DNA of 20,955 nt from DASZTU01 sp035493835 (GCA_035493835.1 DATJHO010000142.1:1-20955), one strand, 5' to 3'; counted from the stretch's first letter, positions 1 to 7,854 are shown. Made by a program: numbers and translations. The notes: generated by a model from the sequence alone, not told the origin.

Positions 1-152
1 CAAAGGCTGGGTGTTTCGCTTTAGTGAAGCGGCGCGGCGGGAGGCTGCGTCTCGTCCCGTGGACCCGGGACATTGCAACGTTGCTTCAGGCAATTTGAGT
101 TCTGCGTGTTCGGCAACGACCTGAACACGTCGTTTGGAGGAGGGGGACAAGC
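1..152. other. Upstream region of the GMC oxidoreductase gene, no gene recognised
   Basis: I see no convincing gene here. Frame 1 ends in a TAG at 22-24 and could be the last codons of a gene that starts before the window, but seven codons cannot be identified. Frame 2 stays open to a TGA at 122-124, but its translation looks like random GC-rich reading. A perfect 10-bp palindrome GCAACGTTGC lies at 75-84 and could be an operator half-way between promoter and gene. A strong purine-rich ribosome binding site, GGAGGAGGGGG, occupies 136-146. Confidence 0.5.
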
Positions 153-1745
153 GTGTCCGACGATTTTGACGATTATGCCGACGTGGTGATTGTCGGCAGC
201 GGCCCGACCGGCGCGACCTATGCGCGTATGCTGGCCGACCAACTGCCGGAGGCCAGGATCCTGATGCTGGAAGCGGGGCCGGTTATTGCCGAACGACTCG
301 GCCAGCACCTCGCGAACATCACCGATCTTGGGTTGCGCGAGGCAGCGCAGCTTGCCTCGCAGGGGCCACTGCGAGGCAAGCCATATCTGCCAATGACCGA
401 CCAAGAGTGGCAGATCCGTCAGGCTGGCGGGCCTGATCTGTCGATGCTGCGCCGTCCGGGCCTGTTCGTGGTCGGCGGCGGGTCAGTCGATGGCGACGAA
501 TTCCCGGCGGCGCATGCGGCGGCTGGGGTCGGTGGCATGGGCGTCCATTGGTTCGGGGCCTGCCCGACCCCCTCCGAGAGCGAGCGCATCCCCTTTATCG
601 AGCGGGCTGAGATGGACGAAGCGCTCGAGCGCGCACGTACCTTCCTCAAGGTGTCCAACACGCAGTTTCCGGATTCCCCCATTGCGCCGCGGTTAGAAGC
701 GGCGCTGGGCGAGCTTTTCAACGCCGGGCGTCCCGGCGACAGGCTGGTGCAACCCATGCCGATGGCCCTGGTACGCAACCCGAACGGGGTGTTTCGGAGC
801 GGGCCCGACGCCATCCTTGGGAGCCTGATTTCGGAGGAATCCGAGAACTTCGAACTGCGGCCCGAAACTGTGGTGCGGCGGATTATCCTTAAGGGCAATC
901 GCGCAGTCGGCGTCGAAATCTGGGAACAGACGACCCGTGAAGTGAGCCGCGTCGGCGCGTCAACCGTGATCGTCGCCGCCGACTCGCTGCACACGCCGCA
1001 ATTGCTGTTTGCCTCGGGAATCCGGCCCCAGGCTTTAGGGCACTATCTCAACGAACATCCGCAGGTCTCGATCATGGCCGAGGTTGATGGTGTTGCGCCG
1101 GGCGATCCGACAACGTCAGTGGCCGGCGCCATCGGCGGCGTGCTTTCCGACACCAAGGCGGTATCCCGGATCACCAGCGGCGTGACCTGGGTGCCTTACC
1201 TCGACGAGCAATTCCCCTTCCACGTGCAGATCACGCAGGTTGAACCGGCCTCGCTCCCGCCGGCCGAGCGAGCGCTGGGCGAACGTAAACCCTTGGTCAA
1301 CGTCTCCTTCTTCCTGCCGTCGGATATCCAGTACGACAACTGTGTCGCCTTCAGCGACACCGAGAGGGACTGGTGTGGCCGGCCGGCCATGCGGCTCAGG
1401 TTCAAGATGTCGGGGCGCGATCTTGAGCGGATGGAACTGGCGCGGCAGACGCTGCTGAAAGTCTCCAATGCCATCGGCCGACCGGTCGAAGGGCACCAGC
1501 CCCGCACTCCACCCAATGGCAGTTCGCTGCATTATCAGGGGACGATTCGCATGGGCGAGCGCGACGACGGGAAATCCGTGTGCGATCGCAACAGCCGGGT
1601 CTGGGGCTTCGAAAACATTTATCTCGCCGGCAATGGCCTGATTCCGACGATGACGGCGGGCAATCCGACGCTGACTTCGGTGGCACTGGCAATTCTCGGC
1701 GCCCGCGATATCGCCACCCGGCAACCCACCCGCGCCGACGCATGA
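153..1745 (+). CDS. GMC-family FAD oxidoreductase, pyranose 2-oxidase-like
   Basis: The 530-residue protein is predicted to oxidise a sugar or glycoside with FAD. The N-terminal dinucleotide-binding motif GSGPTG is at residues 15-20, with the acidic end of the second strand at E40 (LMLEAGP). The segment around residues 126-134 reads GGMGVHW; it lines up with the GGMSTHW flavinylation site of fungal pyranose 2-oxidase, so H132 may carry covalent FAD. Near the C-terminus LHYQGTIRMG places H460, and GNPTLTS places N504, where pyranose oxidases have their catalytic His/Asn pair. Fungal enzymes are longer (about 620 residues). The start is a GTG at 153, chosen because AGGGGG ends 6 nt upstream and the FAD motif follows directly. 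There is no signal peptide, so the protein is probably cytoplasmic. Bacterial relatives include C-glycoside 3-oxidases, so a 3-oxidase role is equally possible. The downstream cbpA gene appears unrelated in function. Confidence 0.85.
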   Translation: MSDDFDDYADVVIVGSGPTGATYARMLADQLPEARILMLEAGPVIAERLGQHLANITDLGLREAAQLASQGPLRGKPYLPMTDQEWQIRQAGGPDLSMLRRPGLFVVGGGSVDGDEFPAAHAAAGVGGMGVHWFGACPTPSESERIPFIERAEMDEALERARTFLKVSNTQFPDSPIAPRLEAALGELFNAGRPGDRLVQPMPMALVRNPNGVFRSGPDAILGSLISEESENFELRPETVVRRIILKGNRAVGVEIWEQTTREVSRVGASTVIVAADSLHTPQLLFASGIRPQALGHYLNEHPQVSIMAEVDGVAPGDPTTSVAGAIGGVLSDTKAVSRITSGVTWVPYLDEQFPFHVQITQVEPASLPPAERALGERKPLVNVSFFLPSDIQYDNCVAFSDTERDWCGRPAMRLRFKMSGRDLERMELARQTLLKVSNAIGRPVEGHQPRTPPNGSSLHYQGTIRMGERDDGKSVCDRNSRVWGFENIYLAGNGLIPTMTAGNPTLTSVALAILGARDIATRQPTRADA

Positions 1746-1757
1746 CCGCAATTCCCT

Positions 1758-1774
1758 CGCCCCCATCGGGGGCG
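1758..1774 (+). terminator. GC-rich hairpin after the GMC gene
   Basis: CGCCCCC and GGGGGCG form a perfect 7-bp stem with an ATC loop, 13 nt after the GMC stop codon. No T-run follows, so termination is possible but unproven; it may instead be part of a dispersed GC-rich intergenic repeat, since the following bases (GGGGCTTCGCGG) resemble common alphaproteobacterial repeat sequence. Confidence 0.35.
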
Positions 1775-1895
1775 GGGCTTCGCGGCGGCCCCTTGGCGGG
1801 TGCGCTCGCCAATTCGGTCTAGCACGGCACCTGCCGTTTTCTTGGCGCGCAAATCGTGCGAGCTTCGAGGAGCAATGAGCGGCGAGGAGGGGCTG

Positions 1896-2822
1896 ATGGC
1901 GCGCGACCCTTATGAAGTCCTGGGCGTAAAGAAGGACGCGACCGAAGAGCAGATTCGGTCGGCCTTCCGACGGCACGCCAAAAAGCTCCATCCCGACCTC
2001 AATCCAGGAGACAAGGACGCCGAGCTGAAGTTCAAGGAACTGAACGCAGCCAACGACCTGCTGAGCGATCCGGAAAAGCGGGGCAGGTTCGACCGCGGCG
2101 AAATCGATGCGAGCGGGGCCGAAAGGCCGCAGCAGCGCTATTATCGCGATTACGCCGGCACGCAGGCAGGCGGCGCCGAAAATCCCTACCAGAACCGGGC
2201 CGGCTTTGCCGATTTCGACACCGACATCTTCGCCGACCTCTTCGGTGGCGGCCGCAGGGGAATGGGCGGGCGTGGCAATCTCCGCATGCGCGGCAATGAT
2301 GTGCAATACCGGCTCGAAGTGGATTTTCTTGACGCGGTCAATGGCGCCAGCAAGCGCATTACGCTGGGCGACGGGCAGTCGCTCGAAATCACCATCCCGC
2401 CCGGCACCCGCGATGGTCAGGTGTTGCGGCTGCATGGCAAGGGGGAGCCCGGGTTCGGGGAGGGCGAACCCGGCGACGCGCTGATCGAGATCGCGGTCCG
2501 GCCGCATCCCTTCTTCACCCGCGACGGCGACGATATCAGGCTGGAGCTGCCGATCTCGATCAGGGAGGCGGTGCTGGGCGGCAAGGTGCGCGTGCCGACA
2601 CCCACCGGGGCGGTGGTGGCGACAGTGCCGAAAGCATCGAGCAGCGGCAAGGTGTTGCGGCTGAAGGGGCGTGGCGTGCCCAGGCGCGACGGGCAGCGGG
2701 GCGATCTTTACGCAAGGCTGCTCATCGTGCTGCCGGAGAGGCCGGATCCTGCGCTGGAGCAGGCCATCGCCGCCTGGCCGGGCGATCCCAATGACAATCC
2801 ACGCAAAGCGCTGGGAGTATGA
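1896..2822 (+). CDS. cbpA: Curved DNA-binding-type co-chaperone CbpA (class B J-domain protein)
   Basis: This 308-residue DnaJ homologue stimulates the ATPase of DnaK and can bind unfolded proteins; CbpA in E. coli also binds curved DNA. The J domain covers about residues 4-66 with the HPD motif at 32-34 (KKLHPDL). A short Gly-rich linker (FGGGRRGMGGRG) follows, then two beta-rich C-terminal substrate-binding domains with GKGEPG and KGRGVP turns. The four CxxCxGxG zinc repeats of DnaJ are absent, which with the length (E. coli CbpA has 306 residues) and the cbpM neighbour separates it from DnaJ. The ATG at 1896 is preferred because GGAGG lies 5 nt upstream and the J domain begins at once; an in-frame ATG at 1875 has its Shine-Dalgarno too close. 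The stop codon overlaps the start of cbpM. Confidence 0.93.
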   Translation: MARDPYEVLGVKKDATEEQIRSAFRRHAKKLHPDLNPGDKDAELKFKELNAANDLLSDPEKRGRFDRGEIDASGAERPQQRYYRDYAGTQAGGAENPYQNRAGFADFDTDIFADLFGGGRRGMGGRGNLRMRGNDVQYRLEVDFLDAVNGASKRITLGDGQSLEITIPPGTRDGQVLRLHGKGEPGFGEGEPGDALIEIAVRPHPFFTRDGDDIRLELPISIREAVLGGKVRVPTPTGAVVATVPKASSSGKVLRLKGRGVPRRDGQRGDLYARLLIVLPERPDPALEQAIAAWPGDPNDNPRKALGV

Positions 2823-3160
2823 TGATGACCGAGGAGGAGTTCATCGCCGTGGTCCAGATCGACCGGCGGACACTGGCGGTCTGGATCGAAAGCGGCTGGC
2901 TGCAGCCGCAAGGCGCGGCACGAGGGCAGGTGTTTTCGGAAATCGACAGGGCGCGGGCCCAGCTCATTTCGGACCTCACCGGTCCGCTCGGCGTCAATAC
3001 CGAGGGGGTCGACATCATCCTCGATCTCATTGACCAGTTGCACGGCCTGCGCGGCGCCATGCGCGGCCTGAACAGTGCGGTCGAGGCGCAGCCCGAAGAT
3101 GTGCGGCATCGGTTGCGGTCGGCCGCCCGCCGTCTTGCCGGCAGCGTGCGTGAGCTCTAA
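2819..3160 (+). CDS. cbpM: Chaperone modulator CbpM
   Basis: The 113-residue protein is a small MerR-like helix-turn-helix protein that, in characterised cases, binds the J domain of CbpA and blocks its co-chaperone and DNA-binding activity. The N-terminal part (TEEEFIAVVQIDRRTLAVWI, then ESGWLQPQ) has the typical CbpM opening, and the C-terminal half (residues about 58-90, ILDLIDQLHGLRGAMRGL) is a long helix. The gene begins inside the cbpA stop codon (ATGA overlap at 2819-2822), pointing to translational coupling and a fixed ratio of chaperone to inhibitor. Three ATG codons in a row (2819, 2822, 2825) make the exact start uncertain by up to two residues. E. coli CbpM has 101 residues, so the length fits. 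Confidence 0.92.
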   Translation: MMMTEEEFIAVVQIDRRTLAVWIESGWLQPQGAARGQVFSEIDRARAQLISDLTGPLGVNTEGVDIILDLIDQLHGLRGAMRGLNSAVEAQPEDVRHRLRSAARRLAGSVREL

Positions 3161-3452
3161 AGCCTCAAGTTGAGGCAATAGGTGGTGAATAAACGTCCAA
3201 ATTGCTGCGCAAACGGGCAATATCGGCTCGCCGCCGGTCCGGCGCGGGCAATGTGCTTGACCGCACCTCGCAACTCCTCTTGATTGACGATTGATGACGG
3301 GAAGGTAACGAGCCCGACGCCAGATGCCGCGGCTGAAACCGCAGGTGTTTGGGCTTGGATTTGTTTCATTCCCGACCATCGCACAGGCGAGAGGTTTTGG
3401 TCGCCTGTTGGGGGACCCGGTAATTTCAACCGAACAAGGGGATTCGTCGGCA
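3161..3452 (+). promoter_or_regulatory. Control region of the aap operon
   Basis: The 292 nt between cbpM and aapJ hold no convincing gene. A perfect odd palindrome GCCTCAAGTTGAGGC (3162-3176) sits one base after the cbpM stop and could fold into a 5-bp hairpin. A second perfect inverted repeat is at 3384-3407 (listed separately). TTGACC at 3257-3262 and TTGACG at 3284-3289 resemble -35 boxes, but neither has a good -10 box at 16-18 nt, so I do not assign the promoter. The aapJ ribosome site is probably AAGGGG at 3436-3441. Confidence 0.5.
3384..3407 (+). promoter_or_regulatory. Inverted repeat in the leader of aapJ
   Basis: CAGGCGA and TCGCCTG are exact reverse complements separated by 10 nt (GAGGTTTTGG). 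The element ends 45 nt before the aapJ start. It could be an operator or a leader-RNA hairpin; the sequence alone does not decide. Confidence 0.4.
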
Positions 3453-4478
3453 ATGAAAATCAAGTTTCTGCCCATAGTCGCCGGCGCCGTGCTGGCGCTC
3501 GCGACCGCAATCAGCGCGGCGTCGGCCGGGACGCTGGACGACGTCAAGGCCAAGGGTTTCGTGCAGTGCGGCGTCAACACGGGCCTGCCCGGCTTCGGCA
3601 ATCCCGACAGCACCGGCAAGTACACCGGCTTTGACGTCGACTATTGCCGGGCCGTGTCCGCGGCCATTTTTGGTGATCCGGACAAGGTGAAGTATACGCC
3701 GCTCGATGCGACGGAGCGTTTCACCGCCTTGCAGTCGGGTGAAATCGACCTGCTGGTCCGCAACACCACCTGGACGGAATCGCGCGACGTGTCGCTCGGC
3801 TTCGCCTTCACCGGGGTCAATTTCTACGACGGCGAGGGTTTCCTCGTTCGCAAGAGTGAGAACGTGGCGCACGTCAAGGATCTCGATGGCGCCTCGATCT
3901 GCGTGCAGGGTGGCACGGATACCGTCACCGGCCTTGCCGACTACTTCAAGCAGAATAACATCAAGTACAATCCGGTCGTCATCGACAAGCTGCCGGACGT
4001 CATTGCCGCCTACGACTCCGGCCGCTGTGATGCCTTCACGACCGACTCGTCGGCACTCTACGCCACCCGTCTGCAGCTGAAGAACCCGGACGATCACATC
4101 GTCTTGCCCGAGATCATCTCCCAGGAGCCCCTCGGGCCGGTGGTGCGCGCCAACGACCCGGTCTGGTTCAACGTCGTCAAGTGGTCGGGCATGGCGCTGC
4201 TCGATGCCGAATATCTGGGCGTGACCCAGGCCAATGTGGACAGCATGCAGGAGTCCACCGAGCCAATGGTGCAGCGCCTGTTGGGCGTGGGTAATAACGA
4301 TTTCGGCAAGTCCATGGGGCTCAGCCCGAAATGGGCCTACAACATCATCAAGGGTATTGGAAACTACGGCGAGGTCTTCGAGCGGAACGTCGGCATGGGT
4401 TCGCCGCTGAAAATCTCGCGCGGCCTCAATGCCCAATGGACCAAGGGTGGCCTGCAATACGGCATCCCGGTCATGTGA
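3453..4478 (+). CDS. aapJ: General L-amino acid ABC transporter, periplasmic binding protein
   Basis: The 341-residue protein captures L-amino acids in the periplasm and delivers them to the AapQM permease. A Sec signal peptide spans residues 1-25, with a hydrophobic core (PIVAGAVLALATAIS) and probable cleavage after ASA. The mature part starts TLDDVKAKGFVQCGVN and contains the SBP family 3 features GFDVDYCRAV and the ligand-site stretch LLVRNTTWTESRD, which is characteristic of the AapJ/BztA group. Length equals the usual AapJ length. I use the ATG at 3453 because it gives a proper signal peptide; the frame is open further upstream but those residues look non-coding. It is the first gene of aapJQMP and is followed by a strong hairpin, consistent with higher expression of the binding protein than of the membrane parts. 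Confidence 0.95.
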   Translation: MKIKFLPIVAGAVLALATAISAASAGTLDDVKAKGFVQCGVNTGLPGFGNPDSTGKYTGFDVDYCRAVSAAIFGDPDKVKYTPLDATERFTALQSGEIDLLVRNTTWTESRDVSLGFAFTGVNFYDGEGFLVRKSENVAHVKDLDGASICVQGGTDTVTGLADYFKQNNIKYNPVVIDKLPDVIAAYDSGRCDAFTTDSSALYATRLQLKNPDDHIVLPEIISQEPLGPVVRANDPVWFNVVKWSGMALLDAEYLGVTQANVDSMQESTEPMVQRLLGVGNNDFGKSMGLSPKWAYNIIKGIGNYGEVFERNVGMGSPLKISRGLNAQWTKGGLQYGIPVM

Positions 4479-4483
4479 AGCTT

Positions 4484-4516
4484 GGGGGCCGGGTTCGTGG
4501 CCCGGCCCCACCTTTT
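4484..4516 (+). terminator. Intergenic hairpin between aapJ and aapQ (attenuator / mRNA stabiliser)
   Basis: GGGGCCGGG (4485-4493) pairs perfectly with CCCGGCCCC (4501-4509) around the 7-nt loop TTCGTGG, and TTTT occurs at 4513-4516 after ACC. This is a 9-bp, all-GC stem lying inside an operon. In binding-protein operons such hairpins commonly cause partial termination or protect the upstream mRNA from 3' exonucleases, raising the amount of binding protein. Confidence 0.75.
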
Positions 4517-4548
4517 GTTGACGACAGGTCCTGGATCGGAGGTAAAGC

Positions 4549-5733
4549 ATGAGCGTGGCTGATGCCGGGCGGACGAGCAGCCCCGGCGTGAATTGGCTCT
4601 ATAAACCGGCGGTGCGCCAATTCGTCATCCAGGCGGCGCTCGTGGTGGCGATCCTGGGTCTGATCGCCTGGCTGGTCCACAACACAGCCGTCAACCTTGC
4701 CGATCGCCATATTGCCTCGGGCTTCGGCTTCCTCAACCAGCGCTCCAGTTTCGACATCGTCACCTTCCTCCCGCTGACCGCGGAGGATAGTTATGGCCGG
4801 GCGATACTCGCCGGGCTGGTCGACACCATCATCGTTTCCGTGCTTGCCATCATCATTGCCACGATCGTGGGCGTGCTGGTGGGCATCGCGCGGCTTTCGT
4901 CCAATTGGCTGATCCGCGCGCTGTCGACGGTCTACGTCGAAACGTTGCGCAACATCCCGCCGCTGCTGGTGATCCTGTTCTGGTATCTCGCCGTCATCGC
5001 GGCGCTGCCCAGCCCGCGAGATGCCATCACCCTCGGCTCAGCCATTTCGCTGTCCAACCGCGGCTTTTACATGCCGAAGCCGATATTCGGCGCCCCGTTC
5101 GTCTGGACGGTGGGTGCGTTCGCCATCAGTCTCGTCGTCGCCTACTTCGTCAAGCGCTGGGCCAGCGCGCGGCAGATGCGCACCGGCACGCCGTTCCACA
5201 GCTTCTGGGCCGGCCTTGCCATAGTGGTGGCGCTGACGCTGATCGCGTTCGTCGCGACCGGCGCGCCGCTCAGCTTCGAGGTGCCGGTGAAGACGCGCTT
5301 CAACGTCAATGGCGGCCTTACCCTCTCGCCCGAATTCACCTCGCTGCTACTCGCGCTGGCCCTCTATACGGCCTCGTTCATCGCCGAGATCGTCAGGGCC
5401 GGCATTCTCGCCGTCAGTCATGGCCAGACGGAGGCCGCGCGGGCCCTCGGCCTTCGACATGGGACAACGCTCAGGCTGGTGATCCTGCCGCAGGCGTTGC
5501 GGGTCATCGTGCCGCCGCTGACCAGTGAATATCTCAACATCATCAAGAACTCATCCCTCGCCGTGGCCGTCGGCTACGCGGACCTGGTGGCCGTGGGCCA
5601 GAGCGTACTCAACCCGACCGGGCAGGCCATCGAGGTGGTGGCTATATGGATGACGTTCTATCTCGGGCTCAGCATTCTCACCTCCGTGGGGATGAACATT
5701 TTCAACCGGCGCATTGCGCTCACGGAGCGCTAG
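4549..5733 (+). CDS. aapQ: General L-amino acid ABC transporter permease AapQ
   Basis: The 394-residue inner-membrane protein is one half of the channel for amino-acid import. An N-terminal membrane segment lies at about residues 22-44 (FVIQAALVVAILGLIAWLVH). Family-specific sequence includes ASGFGFLNQRSSFDI and the HisM/GlnP-type permease domain beginning near residue 85 (GLVDTIIVSVLAIIIA). The cytoplasmic EAA loop that contacts the ATPase begins at E295 (EAARALGLRHGTTLRLVILP). A large insert with extra membrane helices between about residues 140 and 250 explains the length, which is normal for AapQ. GGAGG at 4538-4542 lies 6 nt before the ATG. The stop is 9 nt before aapM. Confidence 0.94.
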   Translation: MSVADAGRTSSPGVNWLYKPAVRQFVIQAALVVAILGLIAWLVHNTAVNLADRHIASGFGFLNQRSSFDIVTFLPLTAEDSYGRAILAGLVDTIIVSVLAIIIATIVGVLVGIARLSSNWLIRALSTVYVETLRNIPPLLVILFWYLAVIAALPSPRDAITLGSAISLSNRGFYMPKPIFGAPFVWTVGAFAISLVVAYFVKRWASARQMRTGTPFHSFWAGLAIVVALTLIAFVATGAPLSFEVPVKTRFNVNGGLTLSPEFTSLLLALALYTASFIAEIVRAGILAVSHGQTEAARALGLRHGTTLRLVILPQALRVIVPPLTSEYLNIIKNSSLAVAVGYADLVAVGQSVLNPTGQAIEVVAIWMTFYLGLSILTSVGMNIFNRRIALTER

Positions 5734-5742
5734 GGGCTCGCC

Positions 5743-6885
5743 ATGTCCGACATCCAGGCTGAGACCGATCTGTTCTTCGTCCGGCAAAAGGTGGTCGAGC
5801 CAATGCCGCCGCCCACGCGCAGCAGCGGGCTGATCGGCTGGGCACGCGCCAATCTGTTCGGCAGCGTCTTCGACACGATCCTTTCGATCGTGGGCATCAC
5901 GGTTGCGCTGCTCATCATCATCCCGCTGGTGAAATGGGCGCTGATCGATGCGACCTGGGTCGGCGACAACCGCGAGGCCTGCGCCGCCAATACCGCGGGC
6001 GCTTGCTGGGCCTTTATTCACGCCAATATCGGCCAGTTCATCTATGGCCGGTATCCCGATCCAGAGCGCTGGCGGGTCAACCTGTTTTTCCTGCTGCTGG
6101 TCGCCGGCATCGTGCCGATGGCGATCCCGTCGGCCCCGTTCAAGCAGTTGAACCTGCTCTATATCTTCATCATTTTCCCGGTGGTGAGCGGGCTGCTGCT
6201 GGTCGGCGGCTTTGCCGGGCTGCCCGAGGTGGATACCGAGGTCTGGGGCGGGCTGTTCCTGACGCTGGTCGTGTCCTATGTCGGCATGGCCTTGTCGCTG
6301 CCCTTCGGGATTCTGCTGGCGCTTGGCCGGCGGTCCGAAATGCCCGGGGTGCGCGCCGTGTGCGTTGCCGTCATCGAGGTCGCCCGCGGCGTGCCGCTGA
6401 TCACGGTGCTGTTCATGGCGAGCGTGATGCTGCCGTTGTTCCTGCCGGAGGGGGTCAATTTCGACAAGCTCCTCCGCGCCCTGATCGGCGTCTCCCTGTT
6501 CGCCTCGGCCTATATGGCCGAAGTGATCCGGGGCGGTCTCCAGGCGGTGCCAAAGGGGCAGTACGAGGGCGCCAAGGCGATGGGCCTCAACTACTGGCAG
6601 ATGACCCGATTGATCATCCTGCCGCAGGCCATCAGGATCGTCATCCCCGGGATCGTCAACACCTTCATCGGCCTCTTCAAGGATACCAGCCTTGTCTACA
6701 TCATCAGCATTTTCGAGCTGCTGAGCACGATCCGGAACAGCCTTGCGGATCCCGTCTGGGCCACCTCGACGACGCCGGGGACAGGCCTCGCGTTCGCGGC
6801 GGCGGTGTTCTGGATCTTCTGTTTCGGCATGAGCCAGTATTCCCAATATACCGAGCGCCGGCTCAACACCGGCCACAAGCGATAG
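5743..6885 (+). CDS. aapM: General L-amino acid ABC transporter permease AapM
   Basis: The 380-residue inner-membrane protein pairs with AapQ to form the amino-acid channel. A first membrane segment is near residues 47-66 (IVGITVALLIIIPLVKWALI), after a cytoplasmic N-terminus. The permease domain starts near residue 168 (GLFLTLVVSYVGMALSLPFG), and the EAA-like loop begins at E275 (EGAKAMGLNYWQMTRLIILP) followed by a conserved helix VIPGIVNTFIGLFKDTSLVY. Length and order match AapM proteins. AGGGG at the aapQ stop codon serves as ribosome binding site. The gene ends 11 nt before aapP. Confidence 0.94.
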   Translation: MSDIQAETDLFFVRQKVVEPMPPPTRSSGLIGWARANLFGSVFDTILSIVGITVALLIIIPLVKWALIDATWVGDNREACAANTAGACWAFIHANIGQFIYGRYPDPERWRVNLFFLLLVAGIVPMAIPSAPFKQLNLLYIFIIFPVVSGLLLVGGFAGLPEVDTEVWGGLFLTLVVSYVGMALSLPFGILLALGRRSEMPGVRAVCVAVIEVARGVPLITVLFMASVMLPLFLPEGVNFDKLLRALIGVSLFASAYMAEVIRGGLQAVPKGQYEGAKAMGLNYWQMTRLIILPQAIRIVIPGIVNTFIGLFKDTSLVYIISIFELLSTIRNSLADPVWATSTTPGTGLAFAAAVFWIFCFGMSQYSQYTERRLNTGHKR

Positions 6886-6896
6886 GATCGCTCGAG

Positions 6897-7700
6897 ATGA
6901 CGATAACGGCTGAAAATACCCTGCGCCCCGACGCGCCGGTCGACCGCTCCAAGATGCGGATTTCCGACGAGGTCGCCCTCGACATGATCGACGTGAACAA
7001 GTGGTTCGGCGATTTCCACGTGCTCCGCGACATCAACCTCAGGGTGAACAAGGGCGAGCGCATCGTCATCGCGGGACCGTCGGGCTCCGGCAAGTCGACG
7101 CTGATCCGCTGCATCAACCGGCTGGAGGAGCACCAGAAGGGCAAGATCGTCGTCGATGGCATCGAATTGACCGACGATCTCAAGCGCATCGACGAGGTGC
7201 GGCGCGAAGTCGGCATGGTGTTCCAGCACTTCAACCTTTTCCCGCACCTGACCATCCTCGAAAACCTGACGCTGGCCCCGATCTGGGTGCGCAAGATGCC
7301 CAAGAAGCAGGCGGAAGAGGCGGCCATGCACTACCTCGAGCGGGTAAAAATCCCCGAGCAGGCAAAAAAATATCCCGGCCAGCTTTCGGGCGGCCAGCAG
7401 CAACGCGTGGCCATCGCGCGCTCGCTGTGCATGAACCCGCGCATCATGCTGTTCGATGAGCCGACCTCGGCGCTTGATCCCGAAATGATCAAGGAGGTGC
7501 TCGACGTTATGGTCAACCTTGCCGAAAGCGGCATGACCATGCTCTGCGTCACCCACGAAATGGGCTTTGCCCGCCAGGTCGCCAACCGCGTGATCTTCAT
7601 GGATGCCGGCCAGATCATCGAGCAGAACGAGCCGGAGGAATTCTTCCTCCACCCCCGGCACGAGCGGACAAAGCTGTTCCTGAGCCAGATTTTGCACTAA
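6897..7700 (+). CDS. aapP: General L-amino acid ABC transporter ATPase AapP
   Basis: The 267-residue cytoplasmic ATPase drives amino-acid import through AapQM. Walker A is GPSGSGKST at residues 60-68, the Q-loop is in MVFQHFNLFPHL, the signature LSGGQQQR is at 163-170, Walker B is IMLFDEP with D187 and E188, and the switch histidine is in CVTHEMGFA. The C-terminus ends KLFLSQILH, as in rhizobial AapP. I use the ATG at 6897 because AGGA at 6884-6887 precedes it; an in-frame ATG at 6954 is possible, as the first 19 residues are poorly conserved in this family. The frame extends far upstream over aapM, but that part is a shadow reading and not a fusion. A 7-bp hairpin overlaps the stop codon. 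Confidence 0.96.
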   Translation: MTITAENTLRPDAPVDRSKMRISDEVALDMIDVNKWFGDFHVLRDINLRVNKGERIVIAGPSGSGKSTLIRCINRLEEHQKGKIVVDGIELTDDLKRIDEVRREVGMVFQHFNLFPHLTILENLTLAPIWVRKMPKKQAEEAAMHYLERVKIPEQAKKYPGQLSGGQQQRVAIARSLCMNPRIMLFDEPTSALDPEMIKEVLDVMVNLAESGMTMLCVTHEMGFARQVANRVIFMDAGQIIEQNEPEEFFLHPRHERTKLFLSQILH

Positions 7701-7719
7701 GCGCGCCGATCTCGCGCTT
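7699..7719 (+). terminator. Hairpin at the end of the aap operon
   Basis: AAGCGCG (7699-7705) pairs perfectly with CGCGCTT (7713-7719) around a 7-nt loop. It begins inside the aapP TAA stop. There is no T-run, so it is either a weak intrinsic terminator or a 3'-end stabilising structure. Confidence 0.4.
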
Positions 7720-7785
7720 CGACAGGCTCAGGGTGAGGTCTCGGGGGCGACGTCGGGAAGAGGCCCCGCGGTGAGCCCGGTCGAA
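7718..7785. repeat. REP-like inverted repeat (TTCGACAGGCTCA family)
   Basis: TTCGACAGGCTCA (7718-7730) and TGAGCCCGGTCGAA (7772-7785) are imperfect reverse complements that would form a long stem. The sequence resembles short dispersed repeats I know from alphaproteobacterial intergenic regions. It overlaps the aapP-proximal hairpin by two bases and contains no gene. A related degraded form appears at 15591-15623. Confidence 0.55.
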
Positions 7786-7854
7786 CCATGAGGCGGCGCG
7801 GCGGGGCGTTTCGATTGGATACGCCCGCGGTCGAAAATTGGCCCGAGCCGACCG

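Noticed and set aside
153..1745. Complete C-glycoside deglycosylation cluster with the GMC protein as first enzyme
   Set aside because: No small deglycosidase subunit genes are visible, and the GMC gene is separated from the sugar locus by cbpAM and the aap operon.
1116..2507. Long open frame on the minus strand across the GMC and cbpA genes
   Set aside because: It is antisense to two clearly recognisable proteins, has no family resemblance, and reflects the lack of stop codons in high-GC coding DNA.
1896..2822. Assignment as DnaJ
   Set aside because: No cysteine-rich zinc domain is present and the next gene is cbpM, so CbpA is the better call.
5551..6876. Long minus-strand open frame opposite aapQ and aapM
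   Set aside because: Its translation is rich in D, H, Q and R with no domain, as expected for the reverse of GC-rich membrane-protein genes.
5934..7700. Apparent 588-residue fusion with AapP at its C-terminus
   Set aside because: The first 321 codons are an out-of-frame reading of aapM; the real AapP starts at 6897 with its own ribosome site.
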